A DNA stretch of 17,444 nt from Kordiimonadaceae bacterium (GTDB taxonomy: Bacteria; Pseudomonadota; Alphaproteobacteria; Sphingomonadales; Kordiimonadaceae): positions 1-17,444 of the forward strand of contig JABABO010000150.1 in NCBI GenBank assembly GCA_014238195.1, read 5' to 3'. Each line of letters opens with the position of its first letter. Position 1 is the first letter of the stretch. Shown in pieces: positions 1-6,976 of the stretch. Under the pieces are notes generated by a model, which saw only the letters and a list, made by a program, of their open reading frames with translations, ran no database searches and was not told where the DNA came from. The position numbers and the translations under genes were made by a program.

Positions 1-3000
1 AATAACCTGTGCCTGTATTGGACAGATCAATGACATCGCCTGAACTATAATCAAAGTCGGTGATTTTATCAGCGCCTGAATTTGCAGCGAACACAAAAGT
101 ATCTGCGCCGCGGCCACCGGTCATTGCGTCATCGCCTGCGCCGCCATCAATGAGGTCATCATCATCACCCGCACTGAGCATGTCATGGCCATCGCCGCCA
201 ATGAGCGTATCATTACCGATGTTGCCATCTAACGTATCCGCGCCAGCACCGCCGTCAAGCAAATCATTATCGTCCCAGCCATATAGTTTATCGTCGCCGT
301 CGCCGCCAGACAGTGTGTCGTCACCATGGGCACCGGTCATGGCATCGTCGCCGCCGCCGCCATCTAGGGAATCGTTGCCATCACGGCCATATAGGCGATC
401 ACTGGCATTACCGACACCGCCCTTAAGGGTATCATGGCCAGCGCCGCCATCAATAGAGTCTTCACCATCACCGCCGTCAAGACTGTCATTTCCTGCACCG
501 CCGAAAAGGGTATCGCTATCAATGCCGCCTAGAAGGGTATCGTCCCCGTCGCCGCCTTCAATAAGGTCTTCACCAACACCGCCATCAAGGCTGTCATTTC
601 CTGTGCCGCCTAAAAGGGTATCGCTATCAATACCGCCATTAAGGGTATCGTTCCCGTCGCCGCCCTCGATAAAGTCAGCGCCAGCGACGCCTTGGATATA
701 ATCATTGCCGCTATCGCCGTACAAGGTATCGTTACCAGGGCCAGCATATAGGCGGTCATCACCGTCTTCGCCGTAAATCAGGTCTTCGCCGTAATAGCCA
801 TAAAGCTTGTCATCACCCAAACCGCCCCAAAGCGTGTCATTGTCTTCATAACCATAAAGCGTGTCATTGCCATCAAAGCCATGCAGCACATCATTCCCTG
901 CACCAGCGTTTAGATAATCATTGCCGTCAAAACCAAGGAGGCCATCATCGCCATTGCCACCGTATAACCAGTCGTCGCCGCTGCCACCGTCTACACGGTC
1001 ATCACCGTCATCACCGTATAGCGTATCATTATCATGACCACCACCAAGATTGTCATCACCGCTGCCACCAACAAGGCTATCATTCCCTGAACCCCCTATC
1101 AAACGGTCATCATCGTCGCCGCCATCAAGGGTGTCGTTTCCATCAAAACCGTTCAAGGTGTCATCGCCGCCCTCACCATCAAGGACATCATCGCCCGCGT
1201 AACCGTAAACAAAATCACGGCCCTTACCTGCATTTATCGTGTCGTCAAGGTCGGTGCCAATCAGGATATCTTCCAAGTCAGTCGCGTTAAGGTTAACTTC
1301 GCTTTTGCTGCGAATTGTAATCGTTATATCTTGCGCTGTGCCATCCTCGGCTTGGATCGTGATATTATCTTGCACCGTATCACTATCGCCAAGGCCCTTC
1401 ACTTCACCGTTGTTTTTATCAACATAGTAGGTCCATTTACCCGCGGCATCAATGGTTAGGTGGCCATAATCACCTTGCACAGTAGCTGCTTTGAATACGT
1501 TATCATTGCCGTCAACGTCACTGCTTGTCAGGCTGCCAAACGCTGTGGAGGTATCGTTCTTGCCAAAATCAGTACTTAATCGACCACTGATCACTGCAGC
1601 TTCATTGGCCCCCGTAATTGTGAGGGTGATCGTGGTAAGCCCTTCGTTGCCAACAGCATCTTGGGTGCGCACGGTAAAGGTATCTGCTAGAGTTTCGTTT
1701 TCACGCAGTGCCTGTACAGCCAAGGCGTTATTATCAAGGGTATAGGTCCAATCGCCGTTATCATCAACCGTAGCAGTACCATAAATCGGGCCATTATCTG
1801 TGACCATCCAAATGAAATCACTATCGGCCTTACCCCCTAGTTCATCGATATTAATCGCCCCAGTGGTCACGAGTGCGCTATCTTCAATCACATTACCCGT
1901 TGTATCGCCGATGCGCGTTGGGATATTATAGGCAAAATTACTAGGATGCAGATCAGATAGGTTGGTATTCGAAAGCCGAACGCTATTATCAGCATCAACA
2001 GTGATCACCACATCATTACCGTTTTGGCTTGCGCTTGCTAAAATATCAGAAAAGAGGTTAAATCTAGATCCGCCAAACCCAATGATGTCACCACTGCCGG
2101 GATCAAAATCTGTCACGGTGTCGTGCCCCGTTACAGCGGTTCCCCCTGTTTTATTGATATCAAGCTGGAATGCAAATATGTCGCGGTCATTACCACCTGT
2201 TAATATATCATCGCCGCTGCCGCCTACGAGTTCATCATTCCCATCACCACCATCAAGTGTATCATTGTCATCTTCACCGTATAAAGTGTCATTGCCATCG
2301 TCGCCAGAAAGGGTGTCATCGCCAAGGCCGCTATAGAGTGTGTCGTCACCATTACCGCCAAAGAGGGTATTGCCACCTTTGCTCGATCGAAGTTCATCAT
2401 TCCCATCGTCGCCGCTCAACCAATCTTGAGAAACACCAGCACCACCCTGAAGAGTATCATTGCCTGCACCACCTTCTAACGTATCGGTACCATCACCGCC
2501 GTTGAGTAGGTCATTCCCATCACCGCCTGACAACATAGGATCATTGTCATAATCACCATTAAGCGTATCATTACCAGCCCCGCCGAAAAGTCTATCTTTA
2601 CCAGCGTTGCCAATAAGAAGATCGTTTCCGGCACCCCCGTCTAACCAATCGTTGCCGTCGCTTATCGTGTTACCATTCGTATCGCCCCTAAGAGTGTCAT
2701 CACCACCCTTACCAAAAACGATATCATTGCCTCGGTTACCTTTTATAGCGTTATTATTATCATTACCAATGAGTGTATCATCGCCGAGACTAGTCTTGAG
2801 ATTAACCACGCTTTCGGTACGAATTGTAAGAGTGATATCCTGCGGTGTGCCATCTTCGGCAGTAACTATTATCGTATCGATCAGTGTTTCATCAGCTTGC
2901 AAGGCATTTACTGTGGCATTGTCGTTATTTAAACTATAGCTCCAGTGGCCTTCTTCGCCCATCAATAACGTGCCATAAAGACCCAGCACAGTTTCTGGTG

Positions 3001-4867
3001 TGAATTTATTGTCATTTCCGTCAACATCCTGACTTGTCAGGGTGCGTTGCGTTATGTTTACATCATCTCTGGCCACCGCGCCTGTTCTTTGTCCCCCAAT
3101 CACTGCCGCTTCATTGCTGCCTGCAATCGAGATGCTGATAGTCGTACGCCCTACATTGCCAGCGCTGTCTTGTGTATGAACGGAGAAGTTATCAATCAAT
3201 GTTTCGTTTAACCGAACGGCCTGAACTGCCGCCGCATCATTATCCAAAGCGTATGACCAGTTGCCACTGCCATCGATTGTGGCACTACCAAAACTGGCCT
3301 CAGCACCGATGACCCAAGTGAAATCACTATCCACCGAGGCACCAGGGTCATCAATATCAATCGCCCCAGATGTAACCAGTGTGCCATCTTCTGCCACACT
3401 GCCAGTGGTATCACCGATGCGCGGCGGGACACCATAGAAAAAATTAGAGTGGTGCAGATCAGCAAGGTCAATTTCTTCAATCCGCAAGCTATTGTAGCTA
3501 TCAAGGGCGATCACCACATCTGTACCGTCTTGGCTCGCACTTGTTAAAATATCGGTGAAACGGTTAAATATCGGACCGCCGAATTCAATGACATCACCGT
3601 CACCTGGAGTAAAGTCGGTAATAGTATCATGCCCTGTTTCCGCCGTATCACCTGTCATGCTGCCGTAAAAGCGAAAAACAAAATGATCAGCACCCGCGCC
3701 GCCTGTTAAGATATCATCGCCGCCGCCGCCAACAAGTTCATCATCAAAACTACTGCCGATTAGCGTATCATCGCCGTCAAGGGCATGGATGATGGCATCG
3801 CTAATAGCCGCAGATTTATTTAGTGTTTCATCCCCGTTACTGCCCAGCGTAACAACACTTGCAAGAACGCCTAAGTGAATATCCCAGCCGTATACTTCGG
3901 TGAGCTTGTTATGGGACGTGGCATCCGTATATTTCTTGCCCCCAAAAACAACGTTATTATTGATGGCGGTTTCACCCGCTGCGGTGTCCAGCGTTGCCCA
4001 ACCCGCCAGCAAGCGATCATAGGTATCCACGCTCATATTTGAACCAAGCAGCATGTTTTCGGCACTTTGAAGTGCGCTAATATCCCAGTCGTTGATATCC
4101 CGATTAAAGCGCTGAGCATATCTGAACATGTCATCCATATTGGCAACATGACTGACATCCCAACCACCTATATCTTTATTGAAGAATTGGGCGAAATAGA
4201 ACATGTTACTCATATCTGTGACATTACTGACATCCCAGCTGGCTATATTGCCATTGAAGCCAGAGGCCCGTTCAAACATCCCTTTCATATTGGTGACATT
4301 ACCGACATACCAGCTATCAAGGTCCTGATTGAAAAAATTAGTAAAGTGCAACATATAAGCCATATTTGTGACACTACTGACATCCCAATCACCAATATCC
4401 TGATTGAAGTTATCAGCTTCGGAGAACACGAAGCTCATGTCAGTAACGCTGCTGACATTCCAATCACCAATATCCTGATTAAAAAATCTGGCCTCTGTGA
4501 ACATAGACGCCATATTTGTGACAGCGCTGACATCCCAATTTACAAGGTAGCTGTCATTAAACAAGTAATCAGCTTTAAAAAGCTCGGATAAATCTAGATT
4601 TGATCTATCAATCAAGGGCTGCACTTGCTCGTAGGTTGGGTAAAAAGAAAAATTCTTATAGGCCTGAATTGCGTCTTGATAACGGATTTCTATGTCTCGG
4701 TTTCCGACAAGAACACGGTCATACAGTATATTTAGCTCACTACTTCTTATCGGTCTGCCGTTGGCGTTCTGAGCCCCTAAGTGGGAGCTGGAATCTTCAC
4801 GAATTTCCGCGCGGATCGTGTCTGGATTGCTATAATTTGAATTATTACTGGTTGGAAAATTTGACAT
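1..4867 (-). CDS. Giant RTX calcium-binding surface or secreted protein with BspA (DUF285) and VCBS repeats; C-terminus off the left edge
   Basis: One uninterrupted frame gives 1622 codons. The ATG at 4867 is fixed by an in-frame stop two codons upstream, with a weak GAGAA motif before it. There is no signal peptide, as expected for type I secretion. Domain order: a unique N-terminus (1 to about 105); seven 25-residue BspA/DUF285 repeats of the W-D-V-S-x-V-T-N-M type, with Trp at 111 in the first and 261 in the last; a short RTX block (about 360-395); a VCBS pair (about 480-690); a second RTX block (about 695-895) with GGxGxDxLx nonapeptides; a second VCBS pair (about 980-1192); and a long RTX block (about 1200-1580). 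The last visible part, ADKITDFDYSSGDVIDLS, resembles the start of the serralysin-type C-terminal secretion module. RTX nonapeptides fold on calcium after export. VCBS and BspA repeats suggest adhesion or matrix binding, which is inference. No ABC exporter genes are in view. Confidence 0.93.
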   Translation of the reverse strand, partial: MSNFPTSNNSNYSNPDTIRAEIREDSSSHLGAQNANGRPIRSSELNILYDRVLVGNRDIEIRYQDAIQAYKNFSFYPTYEQVQPLIDRSNLDLSELFKADYLFNDSYLVNWDVSAVTNMASMFTEARFFNQDIGDWNVSSVTDMSFVFSEADNFNQDIGDWDVSSVTNMAYMLHFTNFFNQDLDSWYVGNVTNMKGMFERASGFNGNIASWDVSNVTDMSNMFYFAQFFNKDIGGWDVSHVANMDDMFRYAQRFNRDINDWDISALQSAENMLLGSNMSVDTYDRLLAGWATLDTAAGETAINNNVVFGGKKYTDATSHNKLTEVYGWDIHLGVLASVVTLGSNGDETLNKSAAISDAIIHALDGDDTLIGSSFDDELVGGGGDDILTGGAGADHFVFRFYGSMTGDTAETGHDTITDFTPGDGDVIEFGGPIFNRFTDILTSASQDGTDVVIALDSYNSLRIEEIDLADLHHSNFFYGVPPRIGDTTGSVAEDGTLVTSGAIDIDDPGASVDSDFTWVIGAEASFGSATIDGSGNWSYALDNDAAAVQAVRLNETLIDNFSVHTQDSAGNVGRTTISISIAGSNEAAVIGGQRTGAVARDDVNITQRTLTSQDVDGNDNKFTPETVLGLYGTLLMGEEGHWSYSLNNDNATVNALQADETLIDTIIVTAEDGTPQDITLTIRTESVVNLKTSLGDDTLIGNDNNNAIKGNRGNDIVFGKGGDDTLRGDTNGNTISDGNDWLDGGAGNDLLIGNAGKDRLFGGAGNDTLNGDYDNDPMLSGGDGNDLLNGGDGTDTLEGGAGNDTLQGGAGVSQDWLSGDDGNDELRSSKGGNTLFGGNGDDTLYSGLGDDTLSGDDGNDTLYGEDDNDTLDGGDGNDELVGGSGDDILTGGNDRDIFAFQLDINKTGGTAVTGHDTVTDFDPGSGDIIGFGGSRFNLFSDILASASQNGNDVVITVDADNSVRLSNTNLSDLHPSNFAYNIPTRIGDTTGNVIEDSALVTTGAINIDELGGKADSDFIWMVTDNGPIYGTATVDDNGDWTYTLDNNALAVQALRENETLADTFTVRTQDAVGNEGLTTITLTITGANEAAVISGRLSTDFGKNDTSTAFGSLTSSDVDGNDNVFKAATVQGDYGHLTIDAAGKWTYYVDKNNGEVKGLGDSDTVQDNITIQAEDGTAQDITITIRSKSEVNLNATDLEDILIGTDLDDTINAGKGRDFVYGYAGDDVLDGEGGDDTLNGFDGNDTLDGGDDDDRLIGGSGNDSLVGGSGDDNLGGGHDNDTLYGDDGDDRVDGGSGDDWLYGGNGDDGLLGFDGNDYLNAGAGNDVLHGFDGNDTLYGYEDNDTLWGGLGDDKLYGYYGEDLIYGEDGDDRLYAGPGNDTLYGDSGNDYIQGVAGADFIEGGDGNDTLNGGIDSDTLLGGTGNDSLDGGVGEDLIEGGDGDDTLLGGIDSDTLFGGAGNDSLDGGDGEDSIDGGAGHDTLKGGVGNASDRLYGRDGNDSLDGGGGDDAMTGAHGDDTLSGGDGDDKLYGWDDNDLLDGGAGADTLDGNIGNDTLIGGDGHDMLSAGDDDDLIDGGAGDDAMTGGRGADTFVFAANSGADKITDFDYSSGDVIDLSNTGTGY
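1281..2230 (-). repeat. Internal duplication copy B: RTX end, linker and VCBS pair
   Basis: This is the partner of 2790-3735. It encodes HDTVTDF, FSDILASASQNG and two VCBS domains, each with a YG, a WxYxLD motif and a closing T-I-T-I-x-G. The order of modules is identical to copy A. The RTX blocks that follow the two copies differ in length: about 600 bp after copy A and about 1150 bp after copy B. Confidence 0.85.
2790..3735 (-). repeat. Internal duplication copy A: RTX end, linker and VCBS pair
   Basis: This segment encodes an RTX terminus, an HDTITDF motif, a linker with FTDILTSASQDG, and two VCBS domains. It aligns with 1281-2230 at an offset of about 1506 bp, changing to about 1509 bp in the second VCBS (a one-codon indel). 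Long stretches match at DNA level; for example the stretch around 3541 matches that around 2035. This shows duplication inside the gene followed by divergence. Confidence 0.85.
4040..4560 (-). repeat. Seven BspA/DUF285 repeats within the giant gene
   Basis: Seven in-frame 75-bp units each encode 25 residues built on the pattern W-[DN]-[VI]-S-x-V-x-[ND]-M, followed by MF and FN-x-D-I. Tryptophans fall at residues 111 and 261 for the first and last units, which is exactly six periods of 25. The seventh unit is degenerate (WDISALQSAENM). The family (PF03382, BspA-like) is known from surface proteins of bacteria and protists. The exact period suggests a regular solenoid. Confidence 0.88.
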
Positions 4868-5142
4868 GGGTCATTCTCATATATGTTAAGTCAAACTAAG
4901 GAACCGCTAAGGATCACTTTAAGACAATACAGTGCATCACCCTATACCATCATCAGTATAAGCGCAACTTAGCATATTCTCGGTTTTGAGGTTAACACTG
5001 TAGTAGTTTGTACATTTTTAGGGCTTCTTTAGAGAACATAAATATTCTACTTCAGTTCATTTTTTGTATAAATAAATATCCAAAAGAGTCATTAACCCGC
5101 ACCCTCTACCGCGAAAGGTTACCATATTTGGTGATCCCTTTA

Positions 5143-5166
5143 GTAAATTCATAAGTAAATTCATAA
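5143..5166. repeat. 12-bp perfect tandem duplication
   Basis: GTAAATTCATAA occurs twice, head to tail, at 5143-5154 and 5155-5166. It is one of several short tandem duplications in this window and lies in non-coding DNA. Confidence 0.9.
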
Positions 5167-5219
5167 ATAAAGCTTGGCGATGCCTACTAAGCCTGCAATG
5201 GCAAAATCCACCAAGGGGC

Positions 5220-5340
5220 TTCAAAACCTCTAATGCATCTCACGCTCGGTCAATTATGGTCGGGTGGCACATACGTATGTCCAAGGCTTTGCCCAAAGGT
5301 ATGTGCGGCCTTGCTCCGTGAGGTGCTTAGGTTTTTGAAC
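5220..5340. repeat. Nested inverted-repeat element (dispersed palindromic repeat or structured RNA candidate)
   Basis: The outer arms are TTCAAAACCTCTAATGCATC plus TCAC (5220-5243) and GTGAGGTGCTTAGG plus TTTTTGAA (5318-5339). They pair with a few bulges. Inner arms GCACATAC (5267-5274) and GTATGTGC (5299-5306) pair perfectly. ACATACGTATGT (5269-5280) is itself a perfect 12-bp palindrome, and CTTTGCCCAAAG near 5286-5297 forms another small dyad. The result could be a roughly 120-nt branched hairpin on either strand. I do not recognise it as a named RNA family. A dispersed repeat of this genome is an equal possibility. Confidence 0.6.
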
Positions 5341-5473
5341 ACCCGGCTGCCAGACTATTTTGATCAGGTTTTTTGGTGTTAGATTGCTAACCTTTAAATT
5401 TGGCCTTCAGAATATTTGTCATAAAGACTTAGATCAGAAAAAGTTGTGATCAGAAAACCTTTTGCCAGCCAGC

Positions 5474-5497
5474 CCCTTTAATGTGTCAATAAAAGGG
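5474..5497 (+). promoter_or_regulatory. Possible hairpin covering the ribosome binding site of the HTH-like gene
   Basis: CCCTTT at 5474-5479 can pair with AAAGGG at 5492-5497 across a 12-nt loop. The 3' arm contains the likely Shine-Dalgarno sequence, 7 nt before the ATG at 5505. Such a fold could restrict translation initiation, which is inference. The stem is short. Confidence 0.35.
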
Positions 5498-5504
5498 TAC
5501 AAGT

Positions 5505-5888
5505 ATGTCAAACAAAAAACCATCAAAAACCGAACACGATTTAATTTTTGATACAAAGGCTCGCGAACAGGAATTTTGTTATTTTTTTCTGAAACAGCAT
5601 AAACCTTTCTTGCGACATCTGGGTCAATCACTTAAATGTCAACGCTTAGCATCAAAACTTAGCCTTGACTATCTATCCAATCTAACGGGCTTTAGCACAG
5701 TTCTGTTAGAAGCTTTTAGCAGGGCAAAGTCGAACCTACCCTTTGGGCGCTTCATCATATTGCGGACTGCTATAATATCCAACTTTCACAGCTTCTCGCA
5801 CTTGCTGAGAAAGAAAAGCATCATTGAAATTGTATTAATATTCAGCACTTATTTAGCATCAACAATAATTGGCATTGCAGCCATATGA
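5505..5888 (+). CDS. Small HTH-like protein with a hydrophobic C-terminal tail
   Basis: The 127-residue product is preceded by AAAGGG, 7 nt before the ATG. Residues about 38-90 (LGQSLKCQRLASKLSLDYLS, then NLTGF-S and E-FSRAKS-LPFGR) follow the helix pattern of Cro/CI (XRE) DNA-binding domains, though conserved positions are loose. Residues about 104-127 (IIEIVLIFSTYLASTIIGIA) are hydrophobic enough for one membrane helix, so this might be a membrane-tethered regulator. Its last 40 bp overlap the 3' end of the convergent gene at 5849-6247. Codon use is AT-rich compared with the pnt genes, which hints at acquired DNA. The HTH assignment is by pattern only; a non-DNA-binding hypothetical protein is possible. 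Confidence 0.55.
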   Translation: MSNKKPSKTEHDLIFDTKAREQEFCYFFLKQHKPFLRHLGQSLKCQRLASKLSLDYLSNLTGFSTVLLEAFSRAKSNLPFGRFIILRTAIISNFHSFSHLLRKKSIIEIVLIFSTYLASTIIGIAAI

Positions 5889-6247
5889 CTTTTGCATCTA
5901 ATGAGCAATTGTGTTGCCACATTCCCTGTGATTGGCACGATGACTGATCCTGGGCCTAATGCTCTCACTAATCTATCACCCCCTTTTATCTCAACCGAGA
6001 AGCGGGCAGGTTTTCGCGTCTGTGAGGAAAAAGAAACTTTTACTTTTGTAACATGCTTTTCTGCATTAGGTCCCGTCACACCAAATTGCGTGTAAATAAT
6101 ATTCCAAAGCCCCCAAATACCTAGCGGAGCAGCTGTTGTGATCCTACCTTTAAGCGTTATTGCATCTGCTTTCAAATCGCTTTTAGTTGCGTTTCCTAAA
6201 GCTTGTTGAACTGCATTTCGTAAATTATATCCATAATGAATACTCAT
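5849..6247 (-). CDS. Conserved-looking hypothetical protein, 132 aa
   Basis: A strong GAGGAGAG lies just before the ATG at 6247, and a good promoter sits further upstream, so expression is likely. The product is 132 residues with no signal peptide or obvious membrane helix. It has alternating hydrophobic stretches (VTKVKVSFSSQTRKPARFSV; GSVIVPITGNVATQLLIRC) that suggest a beta-rich fold and a basic net charge. I do not recognise the family. It converges on the HTH-like gene with a 40-bp tail-to-tail overlap and diverges from the small membrane protein at 6408. The dyad across its promoter suggests it is repressed under some condition. Confidence 0.7.
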   Translation of the reverse strand: MSIHYGYNLRNAVQQALGNATKSDLKADAITLKGRITTAAPLGIWGLWNIIYTQFGVTGPNAEKHVTKVKVSFSSQTRKPARFSVEIKGGDRLVRALGPGSVIVPITGNVATQLLIRCKSHMAAMPIIVDAK

Positions 6248-6267
6248 ATCACTCTCCTCAAAAACAT

Positions 6268-6296
6268 AAATTATGAAATACGAAATAAAATGTCAA
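6268..6296 (-). promoter_or_regulatory. Sigma-70-type promoter of the 5849-6247 gene
   Basis: On the minus strand a perfect TTGACA (6291-6296) is followed by a 17-nt spacer and TAATTT (6268-6273). An alternative -10, CATAAT, gives 15-nt spacing. The predicted start lies a short distance before the Shine-Dalgarno sequence. Confidence 0.6.
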
Positions 6297-6317
6297 TAAT
6301 TATTGCGTATTTCATAA
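6271..6317. promoter_or_regulatory. Perfect 12-bp inverted repeat flanking the -35 box (operator candidate)
   Basis: TTATGAAATACG at 6271-6282 and CGTATTTCATAA at 6306-6317 are exact inverted copies. Their centres are 35 bp apart, a little over three helical turns. One arm overlaps the -10 and spacer, the other lies upstream of the -35 box of the minus-strand promoter. The arrangement fits a repressor or activator operator. The neighbouring HTH-like protein is the obvious candidate ligand, but that is inference. Confidence 0.6.
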
Positions 6318-6407
6318 AAATAAATTCCTAGACCAAAAATAAATATAATGCCATAACAAGATTGCAATTAATCATAAAATGCCAAACTTTCAGATGAAGG
6401 AGCACAG

Positions 6408-6770
6408 ATGGCGAATGGGCATAAGTATCTTGAAACGCCTGTTTCTTACTTTTTGGCCGTCAATGTGATTCTGCCATTTTTTTGGATAGGGCTGGTTGAA
6501 CTTGGTTCATTTTTATTACCCTTAGATAAAATTTATTATTTATATGTCAGCATCTTAATCTTGGTAATTCTTATTATATTCAGTGCAAATATTTTTGCAC
6601 TGAAGCGCTTTCCTATCCATAAACGCTGGTTCGCTGGCATTGGCATATTAAATTTGATTGCCTTTGCTTGCATTGGTGATGTTTCCTTTATTACAGCCAT
6701 TCCTATGTTTCCCTTTTGCCTGACAACTTATTGGGAGCTGTTCACTGCGTCATATAGCCAATTGCGGTGA
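6408..6770 (+). CDS. Small multi-pass membrane protein, 120 aa
   Basis: AAGGAG stands 5 nt before the ATG, giving good support for translation. Hydrophobic segments at about 14-34, 42-64 and 75-108 predict three or four membrane helices. A basic loop follows the second (KRFPIHKRW, 66-74). No catalytic motif or known family is visible. It starts 160 bp from the divergent orphan gene and shares the intergenic region with the promoter dyad, so the two may be co-regulated. A TATAAT at 6344-6349 could serve as its -10, but no good -35 is seen. Base composition is AT-rich like the rest of this small cluster. Confidence 0.72.
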   Translation: MANGHKYLETPVSYFLAVNVILPFFWIGLVELGSFLLPLDKIYYLYVSILILVILIIFSANIFALKRFPIHKRWFAGIGILNLIAFACIGDVSFITAIPMFPFCLTTYWELFTASYSQLR

Positions 6771-6820
6771 ATTTTGATCACCACATTTAGCTATAAGTCT
6801 TTGTGTCGGTTCGACTTTGC

Positions 6821-6846
6821 AATGAATAATGATCTCATTATTCATT
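6821..6846. repeat. 26-bp near-perfect palindrome
   Basis: Arms AATGAATAATGA (6821-6832) and TCATTATTCATT (6835-6846) are exact inverted copies around a 2-bp centre. The site lies between the membrane-protein gene and the terminator of the pnt operon. It has no T-run after it, so it is not a standard terminator. A protein-binding site is more likely. Confidence 0.6.
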
Positions 6847-6922
6847 AGTCTCGCTATAAAAAGCCTTGGAAAACATTTAGCTACGCTAAAAAATCAGATA
6901 TTTAATCCTGCTATCTAAAGCT

Positions 6923-6953
6923 AAAGACCCCGCAGAAGTGCAGGGCCTTTGTT
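6923..6953. terminator. Bidirectional rho-independent terminator
   Basis: AAAG-A-CCCCGCA pairs with TGCAGGG-C-CTTT around a GAAG loop, followed by T-rich sequence on both strands (CCTTTGTTT on plus; GTCTTTAGCTTT on minus). It lies about 25 bp past the pntB stop and can also end transcripts coming from 6408. Confidence 0.75.
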
Positions 6954-6976
6954 TCTGGTATTTATTGTCAATGGCG

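Larger units (their letters stand above)
4868..5504. other. 637-bp gene-free AT-rich region between divergent genes
   Basis: No convincing coding frame is present. The stretch carries the upstream region of the giant RTX gene, a perfect 12-bp tandem repeat at 5143-5166, a nested inverted-repeat element at 5220-5340, a direct repeat GATCAGAAAA at 5432-5441 and 5448-5457 (16-bp period), and the leader of the HTH-like gene. No promoter for the giant gene could be assigned with confidence. Confidence 0.6.

Noticed and set aside
110..1260. Regularly spaced repeats that might suggest a CRISPR array
   Set aside because: The period is about 27 bp, units are degenerate and in frame, and they encode calcium-binding nonapeptides. 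There are no unique spacers.
60..2939. Long plus-strand frames rich in Ser, Pro and Val across the RTX gene
   Set aside because: They are antisense shadows of glycine- and aspartate-rich RTX codons on the minus strand. They have no ribosome binding sites and only low-complexity composition.
4067..4591. 174-residue plus-strand frame with an apparent repeat
   Set aside because: It mirrors the seven BspA repeats on the minus strand. The minus-strand frame runs unbroken through it and has recognisable domains.
4600..4899. 99-residue plus-strand frame
   Set aside because: It is antisense to the N-terminus of the giant protein and has no supporting start signal.
5434..5631. 65-residue minus-strand frame
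   Set aside because: It overlaps the leader and 5' end of the better-supported plus-strand HTH-like gene and has no Shine-Dalgarno sequence.
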